A DNA stretch of 64,000 nt from Doris montereyensis (Eukaryota; Mollusca; Gastropoda; Nudibranchia; Dorididae): assembly GCA_037039925.1 (NCBI GenBank), contig JAXRKP010000470.1, positions 65,001-129,000 on the forward strand, read 5' to 3'. Positions 57,801 to 64,000 of this stretch are shown here, piece by piece (the stretch's first letter is position 1; the number at the start of each line of letters is the position of its first letter). The notes beneath the pieces were generated by a model. That model was not told the DNA's origin. It searched no databases and saw only the letters and a program-made list of their open reading frames with translations. A program made the translations under genes and the position numbers.

Positions 57801-60800
57801 TGCAGTAAACAACTCTTATGGACATCTAGTTTCTCATACAGTGAACAACTCTCCTATAGACATCTAGTTTCTCATACAGTAAACAATTCTCTTATGGACA
57901 TCTAGTTTATCATACAGTGAACAACTCCTATCGTGTCCCTCATACTCTGAACAACTCTTATGGACATCTAGTTCTCAGAAACAACTCTTATGGACATCTA
58001 GTTTCTACAGTAAACAACTCTCTTATGGACATCTAGTTTCTCATACAGTAAACAACTCTCCTAGTTTCTCAGACATGAAAAACTTTTTCATACAGTGTAA
58101 ACAACTCTTATGGACATTTAGTTTCTCATACAGTGAACAACTCTCTTATAGACATCTAGTTTTTCATACAGTAAACAACTCTTATGGACATCTAGTTTCT
58201 CATACAGTGAACAACTTCTTATAGACATCTAGTTTCTCATACTGAAAAAGTAAACAGTTCTCTCTCTTATGGACATCTAGTTTCTCATACAGTAAACAAC
58301 TTTCTTATAGACATCTAGTTTCTCTACAGTAAACAATCTTATGGACATCTAGTTCTCATACAGTAAACAACTCTCTATGGACATCTAGTTTGTCATACAG
58401 TAAACAACTTTCTTATAGACGGAATTTCTCATACAGTAAACAAATCTTATAGACATCTAGTTTCCCACAGTAAACAACTCTCTTATAGACATCTAATTTC
58501 TTATACATTAAACAACTCTCTTATAGACATCTAGTTTCTCATACAGTAAACAACTCTCTTATAGACATCTAATTTCTTATACAATAAACAACTCTCCCAT
58601 AGAGATCTAGTTTCTCATACAAGGAACAACTCTCCTATAGACATTTAGTTTCTCTTCTAAACAACTCTCCTATAGACATCTAGTTTCTCATAAACAACTA
58701 CTATTATAGACATCTAGTTTCTCATAAACAACTTTCCTATAGACATCTAATTTCTTATAAATAACTTTCCTATAGACATCTAGTTTTTCATAAACAACTC
58801 GCCTATAAACAATTAGTCTCTCATAAACAACTCTCCCATAGACATCTAGTTTCTCATTAAACACATCTCCTATAGACATTTAGTTTTCTCAAGGTACAAT
58901 TCAACACGTCTACAATAGATATCTTGGTTTTCATACAGTGAACAGGTTACCTGTAGCCATGTAATTTCTCATACTCATAGTGACCACAACTGCCTATAGA
59001 CATCTAGTTTGTCCTTCAGTGAACAGGTCTTTTATTATAGACATCTCGCTTCTCATACAGTAAAAACGCCTTCTACAAACATGTAGTTTCTCATACAGTG
59101 AACATGTCTCCTTTAAACATCTAGTTTCTCATACAGTGAACAAGTCTCCTAATAACATCTAGTTTCTCATACAGTGAACGAACATCTCCTATTAACATCT
59201 AGTTCTCATACAGTGAACACGTCTCCTATATACATCTAGTTTCTCACAGAGTGAACGCATCTCCTATTAACATCTAGTTTCTCATACAGTGAACACGTCT
59301 TTTTGTAGACATATAGTTCTTTATACAGTGAAAACGTCTCCTGTAGACATTTAGTTTCTCATACAGTGAACACGCCTTCTATCAACATCTAGTTTCTAAT
59401 ACAGTGAACACATCTCCTGTAGACATCTAGTTTCTCATATAGTGAACACGTCTCCTGGTGATATCTAGTGTCTCATATAATAAACACGTTCCCGTTGAGA
59501 TCTTGTTTCTCATACAGTGAACATGTCACCGATAGTGAACATACAGTGAACACATCTCCCATTGACCTTAAGTTACTCATAAAGTGAACACGTCTCTTCT
59601 AGACTTTTAGTTTCTCATCATGTGAACGCGTCGTCCATAGACATATAATTTTTTCGTACGTTAAGAACTCTGATATTGACGTCTAGTTGATCAAACAGTG
59701 AACGTCCCCTGTTGTCATATAGTTTCTCATGCAAGGAACAACTCTCTCATAGACATGGAAGTTCTCATACAGTCAACAACTCTCCTATAAACATCTAGGT
59801 TCTCATACAGTCAACAATTCTTCTATAGACATCTAGGTTCTCATACAGTGAACAACTCTCTTATAGACGTTTAGATTCTCATACAGTGAACAACTCTCTT
59901 ATAGACGTTTAGATTCTCATACAGTGAACAACTCTCTTATAGACGTTTAGATTCTCATACAGTGAACAACTCTCTTATAGACGTTTAGATTCTCATACAG
60001 TTAACAACTCTCCTATAGACATCTAGCTTATCATACTGTGAACAACTCTCTTATAGACGTTTAGATTCTCATACAGTGAACAACTCTCTAATAGACGTTT
60101 AGATTCTCATACAGTGAACAACTCTCTAATAGACGTTTAGATTCTCATACAGTGAACAACTCTCTTATAGACGTTTATATTCTCATACAGTGAACAACTC
60201 TCTTATAGACGTTTAAATTCTCATACAATGAACAACTCTTTAATAGGCGTTTAGATTCTCATAGAGTTAACAACTCTCCTACAGACATCTAGGGTATCAT
60301 ACAGGGAACAACTCTCCTATACACATCTAGTTTCTCATACAGTGAACAAGACCCTTATAGAAATTCAGTTTCCAATACACTGAACAACTCTCCTATACAC
60401 ATGTAGTTTCTCATACAGTAAACGACTCTCCTATAGACGTTTAGTTTCTCGTACACTGAACAACTCTCCTATAGACATGTAGTTTGTCATACAGTGAACC
60501 ACTCTGCTATAGACATTTAGTTTCTCATACCCTGAACAACTTTCTTATAAACATATGGTTTCTCATACAGTAAATAACTCTCTTACGGACAACAAGTTTT
60601 CTCATACAGTAAACACCTCTCTTATAGACATATAGTTTCTCATACAGTAAATAATCCTCTTATAGACGTAATTTCTTATAGTGACCACAACTCCTATAGT
60701 TTCTCATACAGTTAACAACTCTCTTATAGACATCTATTTTCTCATACAATCAACAACTCTCCCATAGACATCTAGTTTTTCATACAGGGAACAACGCTCC

Positions 60801-63800
60801 TACGGACATCTACTCATATAGTAAACAACTCTCTTATAGACATCTAGTTGCTCACACAGTAAACAACTCTCTTATAGACATTAAGTTTCTCATACAGTGA
60901 AAAACTCTCATATAGACATCTAGTTTCTCATACAATAATCAACTATCTTACAGACATCTAGTTTCTCATCCATTAAAAACTCTTCCAGCTTAATCTAGTT
61001 TCTCATACAGTGAACACCTCTCTTATAGAAATCTAGTTTCTCATACACTGTACAACTCTCTTACGGAAATTCTAATTTCTCATACAGTGAACAACTCTTT
61101 TATAGAAATCTAGTTGCTCATACAGTGAACAACTCTCCTATCGACATCCAGTTTCTCATACAGTGAACAGCTGTCCCACAGAAATTAGTTTCTCATGCAG
61201 TAAACAACTCTCTGATATAAATCTAGTTTCTCATACAATGAACAACTCTCTTATATAAATCTAGTTTCTCATACACTGAACAACTTTCTTACGGAAATCT
61301 AGTTTCTCATACAGTGAACAACTGTACTATAGATATTTAGTTTCTCATACACTGAATAACTGTTTTCTAGAAATCTAGTTTCTCCTACAACGAACGACTC
61401 TCATATAGACATACTTTCTCATACTGAATAACTCTCTTATAGACATGTAGTTTTATAATATGCTATAAATTTCTAGTTTCTCATACAATGAACAACTCTC
61501 CCATAGAAATCTAATTTCACATATAGTGAACAACTCTCTTATAGAAATCTAGTTTCTCATATAGTGAACAACTGTCCTATAAAAATGTAGTTTCTCATAC
61601 ACTGAACAACTTTCATATAGAAATCTAGTTGCTCATACAGTGAACGACTCTCCTATAGTCATGTAGCTTCTCATAAACTGAAGGACTCTCTGATAGACAT
61701 ATAGTTTCTCATACAGTGAACAATTTTCCTATAGACATATAGTTCTCGTAAAGAGCCAACTCTCTTGTAGAAATCTAGCTTCTCTTATAGTGAACAACTC
61801 TCCTATAGACATCTCGTTCCTCATACACTGAACAACTCTGCTGTAGAAATCTAGTTTCTCATACAGTGAACAACTCTCCTATAGACATTTAGTTTCTCAT
61901 ACAGTCAACAACTATCCTATAGACATTTAGTTTCTCATACAGTCAACATTTAGACATTTAGTTTCTTATGCACTCTACAACTCTCCTATAGACATCTAGT
62001 TCGCATAAACATCTCACCTATAGACATTTTGTTTCTCATAAACAACTCTCCCATAGACATCTAGTTTCTCATAAACAACTCCCGTATAGACATATGGTCT
62101 ATCATACAGTGAACAAATCTCCTATAGATGTTTGGTTTCTTGTATATTAAACACGTCTGCAATAGATATCTTGGTTTTTATACAGTGAAAAGGTCACCTG
62201 TAGCCATGTAATTTCTCATAGTGACCACAACTCATATAGACATCTAGTTTCTCCTTCAGTGAATGAGTCTTTTATTATAGACATCTCGCTTCTCATACAG
62301 TAAAACAGTCTCCTATAAACATGTAGTTTCTCATACAGTGAACAGTCTCCTATAAACATCTAGTTTCTCATACAGTGAACATATCAACTATATACATCTA
62401 GTTTCTCATACAGTGAACACGCCTCCTGTACACACCTAGTTTCTCATACAGTGAACACGTCTGCTATATACATCTAGTTTCTCATACAGTGAACACGTCT
62501 AGAGTAGACATCTAGTTGCTCATACAGTGAACACGTCTCCTTTACATTCAATTTCTCATACAGTGAACACATTTACTATAAACATCTAGTTTCTCGTACA
62601 GTGAACACGTCTCTTCTAAACATCTAGTTTCTCATACAATGAACACGTCTTCTGTAGACATTTAGTGTCTTATACAGTGAACATGTCTCCTATCAACATC
62701 TAGTTTCTCATACAGCAAACGCGTCTCCTGTAGACATCTAGTTCTTGATACAATGAACATGTCTCCTGTTGACATCTATTGTCTCATACAGTGAACACGC
62801 CTTCTATCAACATTTAGTTTCTCATACAGTCAACACATCTCCTGTAGACATTTAGTTTCTCATACAGTGAACATGTCTCCGGTAAACATCTTGTTTTTCA
62901 TACAGTGAACACGTCTCTGGTAGACATCTTGTTTCTCATACAGTGAAGACGTCTCCGGTAGACATCTTGTTTCTCAAACAGTCAACAGGTCTCCTGTAGA
63001 CATTTAGTTTCTCATATAGTAAACACGTCTCCTTTACACATTTAGTTTCTCATACACTGAACAACTCTCCTATAGACATGTAGTTTATCATACAGTGAAC
63101 GACTCTCCTATAGACATTTAGTTTCTCATACACTGAACAACTCTCTTCTAGACATATATTTTCTCATACAGTGAACGACTCTCCTATAGACATTTAGTTT
63201 CTCATAGTCTGAACAACTCCCATATAGACATGTAGTTTCTCATACAGTGAACAACTCTCATATAGACATATGATTTCTGATACAATGAACAACTCTCCTA
63301 CAGAAATATAGTTTCTCATACAGTGAACAACTCTCCTATAGACATTTAGTTTCTCATACAGTGAACAACTCTCCATTTAGTTTGTTACACTTAACAACTT
63401 CCTATAGACATTTAGTTTCTCATACAGTGAACAACTCTCCTATAGACATTTAGTTTGTCATACACTTAACAACTAACAACTCTCCTATAGACATTTAGTT
63501 TCTCATACACTGAACAACTCTCCTATACACATGTAGTGTCTCATATACTGAACAACTCTCTTACACACATCTAGTTTCTCATACACTGAACAACTCTCTT
63601 ATAAACATCTAGGTTTTCATACACTGAACAACTCTCTTATAGACATCTAGTTTGTCATACACAGAACAACTCTCTTATAGACATCTAGTTTGTCATACAC
63701 AGAACAACTCTCTTATACACATCTAGTTTCTCATACACTGAACAACTCTCTACACACATCTAGTTTCTTAAACACTGAACAACTCTCTTATAGACATCTA

Positions 63801-64000
63801 GCTTCTCATACACTGAACAACTCTTTTTATAGACATCTAGTTTCTCATACACTGAACAACTCTCTTATACACATCTAGTTTGTCATACACAGAACAACTC
63901 TTTTATAGACATCTAGTTTCTCATACATAGAACAACTCTCGTATAGACATCTAATTTCTCATTCACAGAACAACTCTCTTATAGACATCTAGTTTCTCAT
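54873..64000. repeat. 38-bp satellite with higher-order structure, runs off the window
   Basis: More than 9 kb of head-to-tail units ACAGTGAACAACTCTCCTAT, AGACATCTAGTTTCTCAT. At 55,540-55,930 a 33-bp deletion variant (CTATAGACATCTAGGTTCTC, CTAAACAACT) is tandemly amplified about a dozen times. A characteristic run of diverged units (TTGGTTTTCATACAGTGAA, GTAGCCATGTAATTTCTCAT, AGTGACCACAAC, ACATCTCGCTTCTCATACAG) appears at about 56,165, 58,920 and 62,160, giving a higher-order period of about 2.8-3.2 kb. At 59,820-60,250 AGACGTTTAGATTCTCAT units are homogenised. Confidence 0.95.
57146..57210. mobile_element. Short foreign insertion within the 38-bp satellite
   Basis: AATAATAATAATAAATCTTT, ATTGTCCTTTTCAGGCAATC and ATGTGAGGTTCACATTATGG interrupt a unit and match nothing else in the array. 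An A/T-rich simple end next to it suggests a LINE 3'-end fragment. It is the only clear insertion in the array. Confidence 0.55.

Overview
The window is eukaryotic, AT-rich and repeat-dominated. It most resembles a gastropod mollusc, probably heterobranch. The reasons are a multi-exon OSTM1-type gene with consensus GT-AG introns, an intronless GPCR resembling the candidate chemosensory receptors described in sea hares and sea slugs, tRNA-derived SINEs, decayed non-LTR retrotransposons, and clusters of overlapping AGATCT words. No bacterial-type operon is present. The species call is inference.

Layout. (1) 0.16-3.75 kb: about 31-bp tandem satellites interrupted by an (AGT)n tract and a LINE remnant. 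(2) 3.75-6.4 kb: LINE remnants, a TIR-bearing MITE-like element and a large ATT/AGT microsatellite. (3) 6.4-7.5 kb: a frameshifted rhodopsin-class GPCR whose last codons run into a 30-bp satellite, each unit of which carries TATATAAA (to 8.5 kb). (4) 8.5-19.2 kb: a graded series of 36-39-bp satellites interrupted at 14.8-16.3 kb by a 5'-truncated LINE. (5) 19.2-25.5 kb: low-complexity and interspersed repeats, no gene recognised. (6) About 25.6-52.5 kb: a large imperfect palindrome. Each arm carries a copy of a six-coding-exon gene recognised as OSTM1 (lysosomal type I membrane protein, partner of the ClC-7 chloride/proton exchanger). The copies are transcribed divergently away from a centre near 40.05 kb. 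(7) 52.5-54.9 kb: SINE and other repeats plus a 39-bp minisatellite. (8) 54.9-64.0 kb: a 38-bp satellite running off the window, with a roughly 3-kb higher-order period.

The most interesting region is the palindrome. The right-hand OSTM1 copy (41.8-48.7 kb, +) is open through all six exons except for a one-base T-run difference that disconnects the conserved start and signal peptide. The left-hand copy (36.4-29.6 kb, -) keeps its start and signal peptide but has single-base indels in exons 2, 3, 4 and 5. In both copies a 34-bp minisatellite has grown out of the exon 4/intron 4 boundary, so the real 5' splice site is followed by dozens of GTAAGT or GTATGT decoys. The palindrome centre looks like a mirrored promoter with a conserved 5' exon donor and E-box/CLEAR-like motifs in both arms.

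All coordinates were read by eye; repeat borders are approximate, usually to within 10-50 bp.
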